The notes: generated by a model not told the origin, from the letters alone. 57,300 bases of DNA from Planifilum fulgidum (GCF_900113175.1 NZ_FOOK01000022.1:1-57300); one strand, 5' to 3'. Numbered from the stretch's first letter, positions 24,874 to 35,674 are shown. Translations and numbers: made by a program.

Positions 24874-24942
24874 TTGAAGCACCCGGCCGGGCGGTTCGGG
24901 TGGAGATGAGAATCTGAAACACACAAAGGAGGATGCAGTATC

Positions 24943-26133
24943 ATGGCTAAAGCCAAATTTGAGCGCACCAAGCCGCACGTCAATGTCGGCACCATCGGTC
25001 ACGTCGACCACGGAAAAACCACGCTGACCGCGGCGATCACCACCGTGCTTTCCAAAACCGGCGGAGCGGTTGCCACCGCCTATGATGAGATCGACAAGGC
25101 GCCGGAAGAAAAAGAGCGGGGGATCACCATCTCCACCGCCCACGTCGAGTATGAAACCGAAAATCGTCACTATGCTCACGTGGACTGCCCGGGTCACGCC
25201 GACTACGTGAAAAACATGATCACCGGGGCTGCCCAGATGGACGGAGCGATCCTCGTCGTTTCCGCCGCTGACGGTCCGATGCCGCAAACCCGGGAGCACA
25301 TCCTGCTTGCCCGCCAGGTGGGCGTTCCCTACATCGTCGTCTTCCTGAACAAGGTGGACATGGTGGACGACGAAGAACTGCTCGAGCTGGTTGAAATGGA
25401 AGTGCGGGACCTGCTCTCCGAATATGATTTCCCCGGCGACGAAGTGCCGGTCATCAAGGGTTCCGCCCTCAAAGCCCTGGAAAACCCGGAAAGCGAATGG
25501 GCCGACAGCATCCGCGAGCTGATGAAGGTCGTGGACGAATACATTCCGACGCCCCAGCGGGATGTCGACAAGCCCTTCATGATGCCGGTGGAAGACGTGT
25601 TTTCCATCACCGGGCGCGGTACGGTGGCCACGGGTCGTGTGGAACGCGGAACCGTCAAAGTCGGGGACGAAGTGGAAATCGTCGGCCTGAACGAAGAACC
25701 GAAGAAAACGGTTGTCACCGGGGTGGAAATGTTCCGGAAGCTGCTTGACCAAGCCGAGGCCGGCGACAACATCGGTGTCCTGCTCCGCGGGGTCGAGCGG
25801 AAAGAAGTGGAGCGCGGACAAGTGCTGGCCAAGCCCGGCAGCATTCAACAGCACACCAAGTTCACCGCTCAAGTCTACTGCTTGACCAAGGAAGAGGGCG
25901 GACGTCACACCCCGTTCTTCAACGGTTATCGTCCCCAATTCTACTTCCGCACCACCGACGTGACCGGTGTCGTCAAGCTGCCGGAAGGCACTGAAATGGT
26001 GATGCCCGGCGACAACGTCACCCTGGAAGTGGAACTGATCGCTCCGATCGCCATCGAACAGGGAACCAAATTCGCGATCCGCGAAGGCGGCCGCACGGTC
26101 GGAGCCGGTTCGGTGACGAAAGTCGTCGAATAA
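24943..26133 (+). CDS. tuf: Elongation factor Tu
   Basis: 396 residues, same as B. subtilis. G1 [11 protein letters not shown]2 [15 protein letters not shown]3 [27 protein letters not shown]4 [23 protein letters not shown]. Domains 2 and 3 are complete, ending [14 protein letters not shown]. It delivers aminoacyl-tRNA. AAAGGAGG precedes the ATG. A strong terminator ends the str operon here. Confidence 0.98.
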   Translation: MAKAKFERTKPHVNVGTIGHVDHGKTTLTAAITTVLSKTGGAVATAYDEIDKAPEEKERGITISTAHVEYETENRHYAHVDCPGHADYVKNMITGAAQMDGAILVVSAADGPMPQTREHILLARQVGVPYIVVFLNKVDMVDDEELLELVEMEVRDLLSEYDFPGDEVPVIKGSALKALENPESEWADSIRELMKVVDEYIPTPQRDVDKPFMMPVEDVFSITGRGTVATGRVERGTVKVGDEVEIVGLNEEPKKTVVTGVEMFRKLLDQAEAGDNIGVLLRGVERKEVERGQVLAKPGSIQQHTKFTAQVYCLTKEEGGRHTPFFNGYRPQFYFRTTDVTGVVKLPEGTEMVMPGDNVTLEVELIAPIAIEQGTKFAIREGGRTVGAGSVTKVVE

Positions 26134-26152
26134 GATTTGCGCCTGGCTTTAA

Positions 26153-26187
26153 AAAGCCGTCGACCTGTACAGGTCGGCGGCTTTTTT
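26153..26187 (+). terminator. Terminator after tuf
   Basis: An interrupted only by one G-T pair stem of about 13 bp (26154-26166 with 26171-26183) with loop GTAC and six T (26182-26187). It separates the str operon from the next gene. Confidence 0.9.
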
Positions 26188-26444
26188 GTGTTGTGCTTGA
26201 GTCGCTGCCAATCCAATTCCGCCGTTTGCAAAAACGGCTTTAGTCTCCGGCGGAAGCGGGCAAACCTGCGGGCAACGATCCGCCGAATGATTTCGGTCCT
26301 TGAATTCGCCCGTCCCTCAGGGGGAATGCTTTTCGGGCCGGGCATGTGCGGGGGAACGGTACGGGCAGGTTTAGGTCGGCGACAAGACAATGCCGGCCCA
26401 GATCAGGAAAAAGCCGACATCCGGCGCCGCTTAATGAAAAATAC
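26188..26444. other. Intergenic region between tuf and the oppA-like gene
   Basis: About 260 nt with no supported gene. Short arginine-rich reading frames cross it without family motifs. AT content rises sharply from about 26430 into the next promoter. Confidence 0.5.
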
Positions 26445-26473
26445 TTTATCAATTGAAACAAGCCCGTTATAAT
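26445..26473 (+). promoter_or_regulatory. Promoter of the oppA-like gene
   Basis: A perfect TATAAT (26468-26473) with TTTATC (26445-26450) 17 nt upstream as a weak -35, in an AT-rich island. The transcript would have a leader of about 70 nt. Confidence 0.55.
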
Positions 26474-26547
26474 ACTAAGAGATCCCATTTGATTGAATTA
26501 TCATTTATTTTGTCTTACCGAAATATTCCGTTTACGGGAGGGAGACG

Positions 26548-28161
26548 GTGAAGAGAAGGTTGTCCGCTTTTGCCATGCTGATTTTGCTCGCGGCATCGCT
26601 TGCGGGATGCGGCACTTTTCTGGGAGACACCTTTAACGGCGACGGCGAAAAACAGGTGCTCAACTTGGTGGAAAAGGCGGAACCGATCAACCTGGACACG
26701 GCCAAGCTGATCGACGACAGCTCGGTGAAAATTGCGACCAATGTGCTGGAGGGCCTGATGCGCCTGGGTCCGGACAACCGGCCGGAACCGGGGATGGCCG
26801 CCGATTTTCCGGAGATCAGCAAGGATAAAAAAACCTATACCTTCAAGCTGAGGGATGCGAAATGGAGCGACGGTCGGCCGGTGACGGCCCACGATTTCGA
26901 ATATGCCTGGAAACGGGCGCTCAATCCCCAAACCAAGTCGGCCTACGCCTTTATCCTGTATCCGATTGATGGGGCGGAAGAATACCACACGGGCAAGGGG
27001 CGGGCGGAGGATGTGGGGGTCAAGGCCCTTGACGACAGGACCCTCCAGGTCCGGCTGAAGGAGCCCATTCCCTATTTTCTCAGTCTCACTTCCTTCATCA
27101 CCTATTCTCCTCAGCGAAAGGATATTGTGGAAAAATATGGGGACGACTACGCCAAGGATGCGGACAAGATGGTCTACAACGGGCCCTTTGTGATGTCGGA
27201 CTGGAAGCATCAGCACAGTTACCAGTTTGTCAAAAACAAGCATTACTGGGACCGGGAAAACGTCCACCTCGACGTGGTGAACGTCCGGATCGTCCCCGAT
27301 GCGGAAGAAGCGATGGGGATGTACGTTTCCAATCAGGCGGACGTGGTGATGCTGAACAACGATCTGATCGACGCCTTCAAAGACACCAAGGAGTTCGTCT
27401 CGGCCAACAGCGGAACCATCTATTTCCTCCGGTTCAACACGAACTTTTCGATCTTCGGCAACAAAAAAATCCGCCAAGCCTTCAGCCTGTCGGTGGATCG
27501 GGAGGAGCTGATCGCAAAGGGGTTGAAGGACGATGTGCCCGCAGGGGGCATGGTGCCCCCGCTCGTGATGGGGCACGAGGGGTATTTCCGGGATCATGCG
27601 AAGGAATACGTGAAATATGAGCCGGAAAAAGCCAAAATTCTGCTGCAGGAGGGGATGAGGGAACTGGGTATCGATACCCTCCCGGCCATCGAGCTGCTCG
27701 TCTATGACGATGACCGGAAACATATCGCCCTCACCCTGAAGGAGCAATTGAAAAAGGTCCTCGGCGTGGAGATCCGGATCAATCCCCTTCCGCAAAAACA
27801 GAAAATGGAAATGGAGGAGCGGGGAAAATTCCAGCTTTCCTTCTTTCGGTGGACGGGGGATTACAACGATCCGATGACCTTCCTCGACATGTGGCATTCC
27901 AAAAACGCCCTCAACTTCGGCCGGTGGAGCAACGGGCGGTATGACGAACTGATCGAACGGTCCCGCGGAAACGCCGACTTCAAAAAACGGGAGAAGGACC
28001 TGATTCAGGCGGAGAAAATCCTGGTGGAGGAGGCGGGGGCGGTTCCCCTATATTACGAAAAGGAAGCGTTCCTTCAAAAGACTTACGTCAAGAATCTGGT
28101 CCGCCATCCGGTCGGGGCCAAGTACACCCTGAAGTGGGTCCGCATCGAAGGGAAGCCCTGA
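26548..28161 (+). CDS. Peptide ABC transporter substrate-binding lipoprotein, OppA-like
   Basis: A 537-residue secreted lipoprotein of the SBP_bac_5 family. The signal peptide KRRLSAFAMLILLAASLAG is cut before C21 (lipobox LAGC). The mature part has family blocks: VLEGLMRLGPDNRPEPGMA, YTFKLRDAKWSDGRPVTAHDFEYAWKRALNP, YNGPFVMSDWK and IRQAFSLSVDREELIAKG. It would bind oligopeptides outside the cell. No permease or ATPase genes lie nearby, so it is an orphan relying on a transporter elsewhere, or a peptide sensor. GTG 26548 follows GGGAGGGA. It stands where B. subtilis has ybaC. I do not give oppA as symbol because the paralogue cannot be decided. Confidence 0.9.
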   Translation: MKRRLSAFAMLILLAASLAGCGTFLGDTFNGDGEKQVLNLVEKAEPINLDTAKLIDDSSVKIATNVLEGLMRLGPDNRPEPGMAADFPEISKDKKTYTFKLRDAKWSDGRPVTAHDFEYAWKRALNPQTKSAYAFILYPIDGAEEYHTGKGRAEDVGVKALDDRTLQVRLKEPIPYFLSLTSFITYSPQRKDIVEKYGDDYAKDADKMVYNGPFVMSDWKHQHSYQFVKNKHYWDRENVHLDVVNVRIVPDAEEAMGMYVSNQADVVMLNNDLIDAFKDTKEFVSANSGTIYFLRFNTNFSIFGNKKIRQAFSLSVDREELIAKGLKDDVPAGGMVPPLVMGHEGYFRDHAKEYVKYEPEKAKILLQEGMRELGIDTLPAIELLVYDDDRKHIALTLKEQLKKVLGVEIRINPLPQKQKMEMEERGKFQLSFFRWTGDYNDPMTFLDMWHSKNALNFGRWSNGRYDELIERSRGNADFKKREKDLIQAEKILVEEAGAVPLYYEKEAFLQKTYVKNLVRHPVGAKYTLKWVRIEGKP

Positions 28162-28640
28162 TGAAGGGGGCATGAACGAAGACCGCTGATTTTTTTCCGG
28201 AATGGTATCGGGGGGAGACGTGGAACCGGTTCCTGTGCTCTTGGTCCGGGAGGACATGCCCATGGCCGGCGGCTGCTGGGGTCGGATCGGGGGGATCGCC
28301 CGTTTCGGATGAGGGATGCGCTTTTCCGGAACGCAGACGGTTGATGGGGGGCCGACGGAGCATTTCGGCGACCGCGTCCGGGTGGATGGGGCCTGCCCAC
28401 GCGCCGCCTCCGGGGCGGGCGCGGAAAAGTGCGGGCGCCTCCGCGCTTTTTGAGCCGACTGGGTGAAGGGCGAGAAGCGCCGCAGCCGTCATGTCGACGG
28501 CGGGATGGCAGCTTCGGGGAACATTCCCGCGACGTGATCTGCATGGGGGCGGTGGATCGGACGTGGCCGTTCAAAGGGCCGGGCGGGTCGAGGAGAAACC
28601 GGATCCGGAAACGGGGAACCGGTTGACCGGGGGAAGATCA
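28162..28640. other. Unassigned GC-rich intergenic region
   Basis: Nearly 480 nt between the oppA-like gene and the rpsJ promoter array. Reading frames on both strands are arginine/proline-rich and lack motifs or ribosome-binding sites. One candidate terminator (28419-28451) is inside. No gene is supported. Confidence 0.55.
28419..28451 (+). terminator. Candidate terminator downstream of the oppA-like gene
   Basis: GCGCGGA (28419-28425) pairs with TCCGCGC (28440-28446), followed by five T. It lies 258 nt after the stop, far for a terminator, but no other T-tailed hairpin is closer. Confidence 0.5.
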
Positions 28641-28659
28641 ATCCCCCTGTAGCGATATA

Positions 28660-29174
<515 letters not shown>

Positions 29175-29211
29175 AGGTTGATGCAACCCAGGCCGTCAGG
29201 AGGTGTTTGAG

Positions 29212-29838
29212 GTGAAGGGCATTCTCGGCAAGAAGCTGGGGATGACGCAGGTATTCGATGCCGAGGGCGCGGTGGTTCCGGTCACGGTGATCGCTGCCGG
29301 TCCTTGCGTTGTCCTCCAGAAGAAGGAAAAGGCGACGGACGGGTACGAAGCCGTTCAGCTCGGCTTTGAAGACAAAAAGGAACATCGGGCGAACCGTCCG
29401 GAGATCGGCCACGCGAAAAAGGCGGGGACGACTCCGAAGCGCTTTATCCGTGAAATTCGCGGAATGAATCCGGCGGAGTTCGAACTGGGTCAGGAAGTGA
29501 AGGTGGATCTGTTCGCCGAGGGCGAACTCGTGGATGTCACCGCCACGTCGAAAGGGAAGGGCTTTACCGGAGCGATCAAGCGGCACAACCAGGCCCGCGG
29601 ACCGATGAGCCACGGTTCCAGGTATCACCGGGGACCCGGTTCCCTCGGATCGATCGCGCCCAACCGCGTGTTCAAGGGGCAAACGCTTCCCGGACGCATG
29701 GGGGGCGAACGCGTGACCATCCAAAACCTGAAGGTGGTCAAGGTGGATCCCGAGCGCAACCTGCTCCTGATCAAGGGTTCGGTGCCGGGACCGCGGAACG
29801 GCTACGTCATCGTCAAGTCCGCCGTCAAGAGCAAGTGA
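29212..29838 (+). CDS. rplC: 50S ribosomal protein L3
   Basis: 208 residues. [15 protein letters not shown] at the start and [29 protein letters not shown], the loop that reaches the peptidyl transferase centre, identify L3. GTG 29212 gives the family N-terminus with CAGGAGG 8 nt upstream; the in-frame codon at 29203 overlaps that site. It overlaps nothing and sits 29 nt before rplD. Confidence 0.96.
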   Translation: MKGILGKKLGMTQVFDAEGAVVPVTVIAAGPCVVLQKKEKATDGYEAVQLGFEDKKEHRANRPEIGHAKKAGTTPKRFIREIRGMNPAEFELGQEVKVDLFAEGELVDVTATSKGKGFTGAIKRHNQARGPMSHGSRYHRGPGSLGSIAPNRVFKGQTLPGRMGGERVTIQNLKVVKVDPERNLLLIKGSVPGPRNGYVIVKSAVKSK

Positions 29839-29867
29839 TGCGTGTCAAAGGGAAAGGAGGATCCGTC

Positions 29868-30494
29868 ATGCCAAAGGTGGCAGTGTACGACATGAACGGC
29901 AGCCAGGTGGACGAAATCGAATTGTCCGACGCCGTGTTCGGTATCGAGCCCCATGCCGCCGTCCTCCACGATGCCGTCGTCATGCAGCTGGCGTCGATGC
30001 GACGGGGGACCCACGCGGTGAAAAACCGGGCGGCCGTGCGCGGGGGAGGACGCAAACCCTGGCGGCAGAAAGGGACCGGTCGCGCCCGTCACGGCAGCAT
30101 CCGCTCGCCTCTGTGGGTGGGAGGCGGGGTTGTCTTCGGGCCGAAACCCCGCAGCTATGCTTACAAATTGCCGAAAAAGGTGCGCCGTCTGGCGATGAAA
30201 TCGGCCCTGTCGTCCAAGGTGAAGAATGATGAACTGATCGTGCTGGACGATTTGAAGATGGAACAGCCCAAAACCCGCGAAATGGTGAAGGTTCTGGGCA
30301 ATCTGAAGGTGGACCGGAAAGCGCTGGTGGTCAGCTCCACCTACGACGAGAACGTGGCCTTGTCCGCCCGCAACATTCCGGGAGTGAAGTTCGTGCAGGC
30401 GGAAGGGCTCAACGTGTATGACATTTTGAATCACGACAAGCTGATCCTCACCCGGGACGCAGTGGCCCGCGTGGAGGAGGTGTGGGGCCGGTGA
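29868..30494 (+). CDS. rplD: 50S ribosomal protein L4
   Basis: 208 residues. The extended loop [35 protein letters not shown] lines the exit tunnel; [12 protein letters not shown] follows. ATG 29868 has AAAGGAGG upstream. In proteobacteria L4 represses the S10 operon, but no matching leader can be claimed here. The stop overlaps rplW by 4 nt. Confidence 0.96.
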   Translation: MPKVAVYDMNGSQVDEIELSDAVFGIEPHAAVLHDAVVMQLASMRRGTHAVKNRAAVRGGGRKPWRQKGTGRARHGSIRSPLWVGGGVVFGPKPRSYAYKLPKKVRRLAMKSALSSKVKNDELIVLDDLKMEQPKTREMVKVLGNLKVDRKALVVSSTYDENVALSARNIPGVKFVQAEGLNVYDILNHDKLILTRDAVARVEEVWGR

Positions 30495-30778
30495 AAGACC
30501 CTCGCGACATCATCCGCCGTCCGGTGATCACCGAAAAATCGACGGATCTGATGGCCGAGAAGAAATACGTCTTCGAAGTGGATCCCAAGGCCAACAAGAC
30601 GGAGATCAAGCAGGCGGTGGAACAGATCTTCGGAGTAAAAGTGGAAAAGGTGAACACGATGAACGTCCGCGGGAAAGTGAAGCGGTTCGGCCGTTACAGC
30701 GGACGGCGGCGCAACTGGAAAAAGGCCATTGTGAAGCTGACGGAAGACAGCAAGGCGATCGAAGTCTTCGAAGTCTGA
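30491..30778 (+). CDS. rplW: 50S ribosomal protein L23
   Basis: 95 residues, equal to B. subtilis. It starts [45 protein letters not shown] is the core motif. L23 sits at the tunnel exit and docks trigger factor and SRP. GTG 30491 lies 10 nt after GGAGGAGG, inside the end of rplD. Confidence 0.96.
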   Translation: MKDPRDIIRRPVITEKSTDLMAEKKYVFEVDPKANKTEIKQAVEQIFGVKVEKVNTMNVRGKVKRFGRYSGRRRNWKKAIVKLTEDSKAIEVFEV

Positions 30779-30803
30779 TCCCCTGAGCGAAGGAGGGAGA
30801 ACC

Positions 30804-31634
30804 ATGGGTATCAAGCATTTTAAGCCCACCTCTCCGGGTGTGCGGCAGAAGACGGTCTCCACCTTTGAGGAGATCACCACCGACAAGCCGGAAAAATCCC
30901 TCACCGTGCCGCTGATTCGGAAAGCGGGCCGGAACAACCAAGGGAAGATCACGGTGCGGCACCACGGGGGCGGGCACAAGCGGAAATACCGGATCATCGA
31001 TTTCAAGCGGGATAAGGACGGCATCCCCGGCAAGGTGGCGACGATCGAATACGATCCCAACCGTTCGGCGCGGATCGCCCTCATCCATTATGCGGACGGC
31101 GAAAAGCGGTACATCCTGGCTCCCCACGGTTTGAAGGTGGGAGACAAGATCATGTCCGGTCCCGACGCGGACATCAAGGTGGGGAACGCCCTGCCCCTCG
31201 CCAACATCCCGGTGGGTACGGTGATCCACAACATCGAGCTGAAGCCGGGCCGCGGCGGACAGTTGGTGCGTGCGGCGGGCGCCCAGGCGCAGCTGCTGGG
31301 GAAAGAAGGCGACTATGCCATCATCCGTCTCGCATCCGGCGAAGTCCGCATGGTTCGCAAGGAATGCCGGGCCACCATCGGTCAGGTGGGCAACCTGGAT
31401 CACGAACTGATCACGATCGGTAAAGCGGGACGGGCGCGCTGGCTCGGACGCCGTCCGACGGTTCGCGGTTCGGTGATGAACCCCGTGGACCACCCGCACG
31501 GCGGTGGTGAAGGGAAGGCTCCCATCGGGCGGAAATCGCCGATGACCCCGTGGGGCAAACCGACCCTCGGTTTCAAGACCCGGAAGAAGAACAAGCCTTC
31601 GGACAAATACATCATCCGGCGGCGCAAGGGCTGA
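30804..31634 (+). CDS. rplB: 50S ribosomal protein L2
   Basis: 276 residues. Typical blocks are [48 protein letters not shown] and the universally conserved [15 protein letters not shown] with the histidine near the peptidyl transferase centre. ATG 30804 follows AAGGAGGG. An unusually long spacer of 153 nt follows before rpsS. Confidence 0.97.
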   Translation: MGIKHFKPTSPGVRQKTVSTFEEITTDKPEKSLTVPLIRKAGRNNQGKITVRHHGGGHKRKYRIIDFKRDKDGIPGKVATIEYDPNRSARIALIHYADGEKRYILAPHGLKVGDKIMSGPDADIKVGNALPLANIPVGTVIHNIELKPGRGGQLVRAAGAQAQLLGKEGDYAIIRLASGEVRMVRKECRATIGQVGNLDHELITIGKAGRARWLGRRPTVRGSVMNPVDHPHGGGEGKAPIGRKSPMTPWGKPTLGFKTRKKNKPSDKYIIRRRKG

Positions 31635-31787
31635 GCTTCCTTCCGAGGTGGAGGCGGCGTTTCGCCGACGCTTCGGTTTTCGCCGGGAACCAAAGGTTCG
31701 AGAAAGTGGCGCGTTCGACGCAAGGTCGTATCTATTTCTTTCCCCTTCTTCACCCGGAGAAAAACTGCCCGAAGGGAGGTCGCATGC

Positions 31788-32069
31788 ATGGGACGCAGCC
31801 TGAAAAAAGGCCCCTTTGCCGATGAGCACTTGCTGAAAAAAGTGCGGGAGCTGAACGAGAAAAATGAAAAGCGCGTGATCAAGACCTGGTCCCGCCGTTC
31901 CACCATCTTCCCCGAATTCGTCGGGCACACCTTCGCCGTATATGACGGCAGGAAGCACGTCCCGGTGTACGTGACGGAGGACATGGTGGGGCACAAGCTG
32001 GGCGAATTCGTACCCACCCGCACCTTCCGCGGTCACGCAGGCGATGACAAAAAGACGCGCAAACGGTAG
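31788..32069 (+). CDS. rpsS: 30S ribosomal protein S19
   Basis: 93 residues. [16 protein letters not shown] at the start, [30 protein letters not shown] in the centre and [23 protein letters not shown] at the end. ATG 31788 is preceded by AAGGGAGG. It forms the S13-S19 pair in the 30S head. Confidence 0.96.
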   Translation: MGRSLKKGPFADEHLLKKVRELNEKNEKRVIKTWSRRSTIFPEFVGHTFAVYDGRKHVPVYVTEDMVGHKLGEFVPTRTFRGHAGDDKKTRKR

Positions 32070-32100
32070 AGGACCGGTCGCGAGAGAGGAGGTTTGAAAG

Positions 32101-32433
32101 ATGCGAGCGAGAGCCGTCGCACGTTACGTCCGGATCGCACCGCGCAAGGCGCGGCTGGTGATCGACCTGATCCGCGGAAAATCCGTGGAAGAAGCCTTGG
32201 CGATCCTGCGTTTCACCCCCCGGGCCGCCTCGCCGATCATTGAAAAGGTGTTGCGCTCGGCGGTGGCCAACGCGGAGCACAACTACAACATGGACCCCTC
32301 GCGCCTTTACGTTGAAAAGGCTTATGTGGACGAAGGTCCGACGATGAAGCGGTACCGCCCGATGGCCAGGGGACGGGCCGGCCGGATCAACAAACGGACC
32401 AGCCACATCACCGTGGTTGTGTCCGATGAATAA
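32101..32433 (+). CDS. rplV: 50S ribosomal protein L22
   Basis: 110 residues (B. subtilis 113). [29 protein letters not shown] and the tunnel hairpin [33 protein letters not shown] identify it; the hairpin shows no deletion of the kind linked to macrolide resistance. GAGAGGAGG precedes the ATG. Confidence 0.96.
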   Translation: MRARAVARYVRIAPRKARLVIDLIRGKSVEEALAILRFTPRAASPIIEKVLRSAVANAEHNYNMDPSRLYVEKAYVDEGPTMKRYRPMARGRAGRINKRTSHITVVVSDE

Positions 32434-32447
32434 GGAGGGATGGATCG

Positions 32448-33104
32448 GTGGGTCAGAAGGTAAGCCCGGTCGGACTCCGGATCGGAATCATCCGCGACTG
32501 GGAGTCCAAATGGTACGCCGGAAAGGATTATGCCGACCTGCTGCATGAGGATATCCGCATTCGCGAATACATCTATCGCCGGTTGAAGGATGCCGCCGTC
32601 TCCACCATCGAGATCGAGCGGGCCGCCAACCGGGTGAACATCACCATTCACACCGCGAAGCCCGGCATGGTGATCGGCAAGGGCGGAGCGGAAGTGGAAG
32701 CCTTGCGCCAGGAACTGGTCAAGATGACCGGGAAAAAGGTGCACATCAACATCAGCGAAATCAAGGTTCCGGAACTGGATGCCAAGTTGGTCGCGGAGAA
32801 TATCGCCCAACAGCTGGAACGCCGCATTTCCTTCCGCCGCGCGATGAAACAGGCCATTCAGCGGACGCTTCGGGCCGGGGCCAAAGGGGTGCGCACCCAA
32901 GTGAGCGGACGCCTCGGCGGTGCCGATATCGCCCGGACGGAAGGCTATACGGAAGGGACGGTTCCCCTTCACACGCTGCGGGCGGACATTGATTACGGCT
33001 TTGCGGAAGCCCATACCACCTATGGACGGATCGGCGTGAAAGTGTGGATTTATCGCGGCGAGGTTCTTCCGAAGAAGAAGGAAGAGGCGGAAGGAGGCGA
33101 GTGA
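32448..33104 (+). CDS. rpsC: 30S ribosomal protein S3
   Basis: 218 residues, equal to B. subtilis. [24 protein letters not shown] at the start; the KH domain carries [18 protein letters not shown]; the C-terminal domain has [27 protein letters not shown] 32448 follows AAGGAGGG. It is at the mRNA entry site with S4 and S5. Confidence 0.97.
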   Translation: MGQKVSPVGLRIGIIRDWESKWYAGKDYADLLHEDIRIREYIYRRLKDAAVSTIEIERAANRVNITIHTAKPGMVIGKGGAEVEALRQELVKMTGKKVHINISEIKVPELDAKLVAENIAQQLERRISFRRAMKQAIQRTLRAGAKGVRTQVSGRLGGADIARTEGYTEGTVPLHTLRADIDYGFAEAHTTYGRIGVKVWIYRGEVLPKKKEEAEGGE

Positions 33105-33105
33105 C

Positions 33106-33540
33106 ATGCTGATGCCCAAACGGACCAAGTTTCGCAAGGAGCACCGGGGCCGCTTGAAGGGACGGGCCAAGGGCGGAACCGAGGTGACCTTCGGCGAATA
33201 CGGCCTGCAGGCCCTGGAGCCGGCCTGGATCACCAACCGGCAGATCGAGGCCGCCCGGGTTGCGATGACCCGTTACATCAAGCGGGGCGGGAAGGTCTGG
33301 ATCAAAATCTTCCCCTCCAAGCCGGTGACGCAGAAGCCCCTGGAGGTTCGGATGGGAAGCGGGAAAGGTTCCCCGGAAAAATGGGTCGCCGTGGTGAAAC
33401 CGGGGAAAGTGCTTTTTGAGCTGGCCGGCGTGTCGGAAGAGGTGGCCCGGGAAGCTCTTCGCTTGGCAGGGCACAAATTGCCGATCAAGACGAAGTTCGT
33501 CGCTCGGGAGAAAGCGGGTGGTGAGTCGGATGAAAGCTAA
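33106..33540 (+). CDS. rplP: 50S ribosomal protein L16
   Basis: 144 residues. [24 protein letters not shown] at the start, [29 protein letters not shown] in the centre and [23 protein letters not shown], which contacts the A-site tRNA elbow. ATG 33106 begins 2 nt after the rpsC stop. The end overlaps rpmC by 11 nt. Confidence 0.97.
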   Translation: MLMPKRTKFRKEHRGRLKGRAKGGTEVTFGEYGLQALEPAWITNRQIEAARVAMTRYIKRGGKVWIKIFPSKPVTQKPLEVRMGSGKGSPEKWVAVVKPGKVLFELAGVSEEVAREALRLAGHKLPIKTKFVAREKAGGESDES

Positions 33541-33742
33541 GGAGCTCGCGGAACTGACCACCGCGGAAATCGAACAGAAGTTGCGTTCGCTGAAGGAGGA
33601 ACTGTTCAACCTTCGCTTCCAAAAGGCGACCGGGCAGTTGGAAAACCCGGCCCGAATCCGTCAGGTTCGCAAAGATATCGCCCGGGTGAAGACGGTTCTC
33701 CGGGAGCGCGAACTGGGCATTGAAAGGAGGCGAAAAGGATGA
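33530..33742 (+). CDS. rpmC: 50S ribosomal protein L29
   Basis: 70 residues (B. subtilis 66). Two-helix protein: [57 protein letters not shown] in full family order (shown as parts here by position: helix 1 about residues 8-33, helix 2 about 39-62). ATG 33530 lies inside rplP, after GGGTGGTGAG. It shares 4 nt with rpsQ, so rplP, rpmC and rpsQ are tightly coupled. Confidence 0.94.
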   Translation: MKAKELAELTTAEIEQKLRSLKEELFNLRFQKATGQLENPARIRQVRKDIARVKTVLRERELGIERRRKG

Positions 33743-34002
33743 GCGGCCGAAATCAGCGGAAGGTGCGGATCGGCAAAGTGGTGAGCGACAAGATGGACAA
33801 AACCATCGTCGTCGCCGTGGAAACCTACAAGCGGGATCCGTTGTACGGAAAGCGCGTGCGCTCCACGAAGAAGTTCAAGGCCCACGATGAGGAAAACAAG
33901 GCCAAGGTGGGAGACGTGGTCAAGATCATGGAGACGCGTCCCCTTTCCAAGGAGAAGCGCTGGCGCCTCGTGGAAATCCTTGAAAAGGCAGTCACCATCT
34001 AA
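33739..34002 (+). CDS. rpsQ: 30S ribosomal protein S17
   Basis: 87 residues, equal to B. subtilis. [29 protein letters not shown] is the OB-fold signature, then [33 protein letters not shown] near the C-terminus. ATG 33739 overlaps the rpmC stop (ATGA) and follows AAAGGAGG. Confidence 0.96.
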   Translation: MSGRNQRKVRIGKVVSDKMDKTIVVAVETYKRDPLYGKRVRSTKKFKAHDEENKAKVGDVVKIMETRPLSKEKRWRLVEILEKAVTI

Positions 34003-34032
34003 GAAGCGGACGGTCGGGAAGGAGGGTAACCG

Positions 34033-34401
34033 ATGATTCAGCCGCAAAGCCGCCTGCGCGTTGCCGACAACTCCGGCGCGAAAGAGCTGATGTGCATTCG
34101 GGTGCTGGGCGGATCGAAAAAGTATTCCGCAGGGATCGGAGACATCATTGTTGCTTCCGTGAAACAAGCCACACCCGGCGGCGTTGTCAAGAAGGGGGAT
34201 GTGGTGAAGGCGGTCGTGGTTCGCACCACCCGGCCGACCCGGCGGAGCGACGGCTCCTACATCCGGTTTGACGAGAATGCCGCCGTGGTGATCCGTGAAG
34301 ACAAAAGTCCGCGCGGAACGCGGATTTTCGGACCGGTCGCCCGGGAACTGAGGGAGCGGGATTTCATGAAGATCATTTCCCTGGCGCCGGAAGTGCTGTG
34401 A
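34033..34401 (+). CDS. rplN: 50S ribosomal protein L14
   Basis: 122 residues, the family length. [27 protein letters not shown] at the start and [26 protein letters not shown] at the end. It contacts 16S rRNA in the intersubunit bridge. GAAGGAGGG lies just before the ATG. Confidence 0.97.
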   Translation: MIQPQSRLRVADNSGAKELMCIRVLGGSKKYSAGIGDIIVASVKQATPGGVVKKGDVVKAVVVRTTRPTRRSDGSYIRFDENAAVVIREDKSPRGTRIFGPVARELRERDFMKIISLAPEVL

Positions 34402-34425
34402 ATCCATAGGTGAGGAGGTGCCGAG

Positions 34426-34806
34426 ATGGGAGCCAAGCGTCCCAACAAGTTGCACATCAAGGCTGGGGATACCGTCATCGTGATGCGCGGCAAAGATGCC
34501 CCCACCCGGAACAAGGACGGCAAAGTGGTCTACACCCGCGGCCGGGTGCTGAAAGTGTTCCCCAAAGAGCAGCGGGCGCTGGTGGAAGGGTGCAACATGG
34601 TGAAGAAACACACCCGTCCTTCGCCGAAGAACCCGCAGGGGGGCATCATTGAGGTGGAAGCGCCCATTCACATCTCCAATTTGATGCTGGAAGATCCGAA
34701 GACCAAGGAACCGACACGGATTGGCTACAAATTCGTGGAGGGCAAGGACGGCAAGATGAAAAAAGTGCGCTATGCCAAAAAATCGGGCGAAGTGATCGAC
34801 AAGTGA
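34426..34806 (+). CDS. rplX: 50S ribosomal protein L24, with insertion in the KOW region
   Basis: 126 residues against 103 in B. subtilis. [16 protein letters not shown] begins the KOW fold at residue 10, but the loop between the first two strands is longer: about residues 25-37 (charged, [13 protein letters not shown]) stand where most bacteria have KGKQG. The rest, [24 protein letters not shown] and IHISNLML, is normal. The N-terminus also has about 8 extra basic residues. L24 starts 23S assembly near the tunnel exit. GAGGAGGTG precedes ATG 34426. Confidence 0.94.
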   Translation: MGAKRPNKLHIKAGDTVIVMRGKDAPTRNKDGKVVYTRGRVLKVFPKEQRALVEGCNMVKKHTRPSPKNPQGGIIEVEAPIHISNLMLEDPKTKEPTRIGYKFVEGKDGKMKKVRYAKKSGEVIDK

Positions 34807-34831
34807 CCCCTGGCAGGGAAGGGAGGGAAAA

Positions 34832-35383
34832 GTGTTGGCGACACCCCGACTGAAGCAGAAATTCCGCGAAGAGATTATTCCGGCGCTGATGAAGCGGTTC
34901 AATTACCGTTCCCCGATGCAGGTTCCCCGCTTGGAAAAAGTGGTGATCAACATGGGCGTGGGGGAAGCGGTGCAAAATCCGAAGGTCCTGGACGGGGCCA
35001 TGCAGGACCTGGCCCTGATCACCGGCCAAAAACCGGCCGTCACCCGGGCCAAGAAGTCCATCGCCGGCTTCAAACTGCGGGCAGGGATGCCGATCGGCTG
35101 CAAAGTCACCCTGCGCGGCGACCGGATGTACTATTTCCTCGACAAGCTGATCAACATCGCGCTTCCCCGGGTGCGCGACTTCCGGGGCGTTTCGCCGAAG
35201 TCCTTTGACGGGCGCGGAAACTACAGCCTCGGGCTGAAGGAGCAGCTCATCTTCCCCGAGATCGATTACGACAAAGTGGACAAAGTGCGGGGAATGGACG
35301 TCATCATCGTCACCACCGCCGAGACGGACGAAGAGGCGCGGGAACTGCTGCAGGCGTTCGGCATGCCGTTTAGGAAGCAGTGA
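34832..35383 (+). CDS. rplE: 50S ribosomal protein L5
   Basis: 183 residues. [48 protein letters not shown] and [39 protein letters not shown] are the family blocks. L5 joins 5S rRNA to the large subunit. GTG 34832 and TTG 34835 are both possible; GGGAGGG at 34820-34827 suits either. Confidence 0.95.
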   Translation: MLATPRLKQKFREEIIPALMKRFNYRSPMQVPRLEKVVINMGVGEAVQNPKVLDGAMQDLALITGQKPAVTRAKKSIAGFKLRAGMPIGCKVTLRGDRMYYFLDKLINIALPRVRDFRGVSPKSFDGRGNYSLGLKEQLIFPEIDYDKVDKVRGMDVIIVTTAETDEEARELLQAFGMPFRKQ

Positions 35384-35464
35384 TTCCGGGCCTTCGGACA
35401 GGATGCCCTTTCGGATGCTTCATGGAATCGTTCCGATGAAAAACGTGGAAAGGGAGGGAACGCG

Positions 35465-35650
35465 GTGGCCAAAAAATCGATGATCGCCAAGGCGAAGCGG
35501 AAGCCGAAATTCAAAGTGCGCGCATACACGCGCTGCGAGCGGTGCGGGCGTCCGCACGCGGTGCTCCGCAAGTTTCGCCTCTGCCGGATCTGTTTCCGCG
35601 AGCTGGCCTACAAAGGGCAGCTTCCCGGCGTGAAAAAAGCCAGCTGGTGA
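35465..35650 (+). CDS. rpsN: 30S ribosomal protein S14, zinc-binding type Z
   Basis: 61 residues with two CxxC pairs (C24/C27 and C40/C43), the short zinc form found in Bacillota and actinobacteria. [30 protein letters not shown] is the signature region. GTG 35465 follows AGGGAGG. It lies between rplE and rpsH. Confidence 0.96.
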   Translation: MAKKSMIAKAKRKPKFKVRAYTRCERCGRPHAVLRKFRLCRICFRELAYKGQLPGVKKASW

Positions 35651-35674
35651 TGGATAAGGAAGGAGGGAATGCCA

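Noticed and set aside
28083-28574. Minus-strand frame of 163 codons in the oppA-rpsJ gap
   Set aside because: Arg/Pro-rich, no ribosome-binding site, and it overlaps the 3' end of the oppA-like gene.
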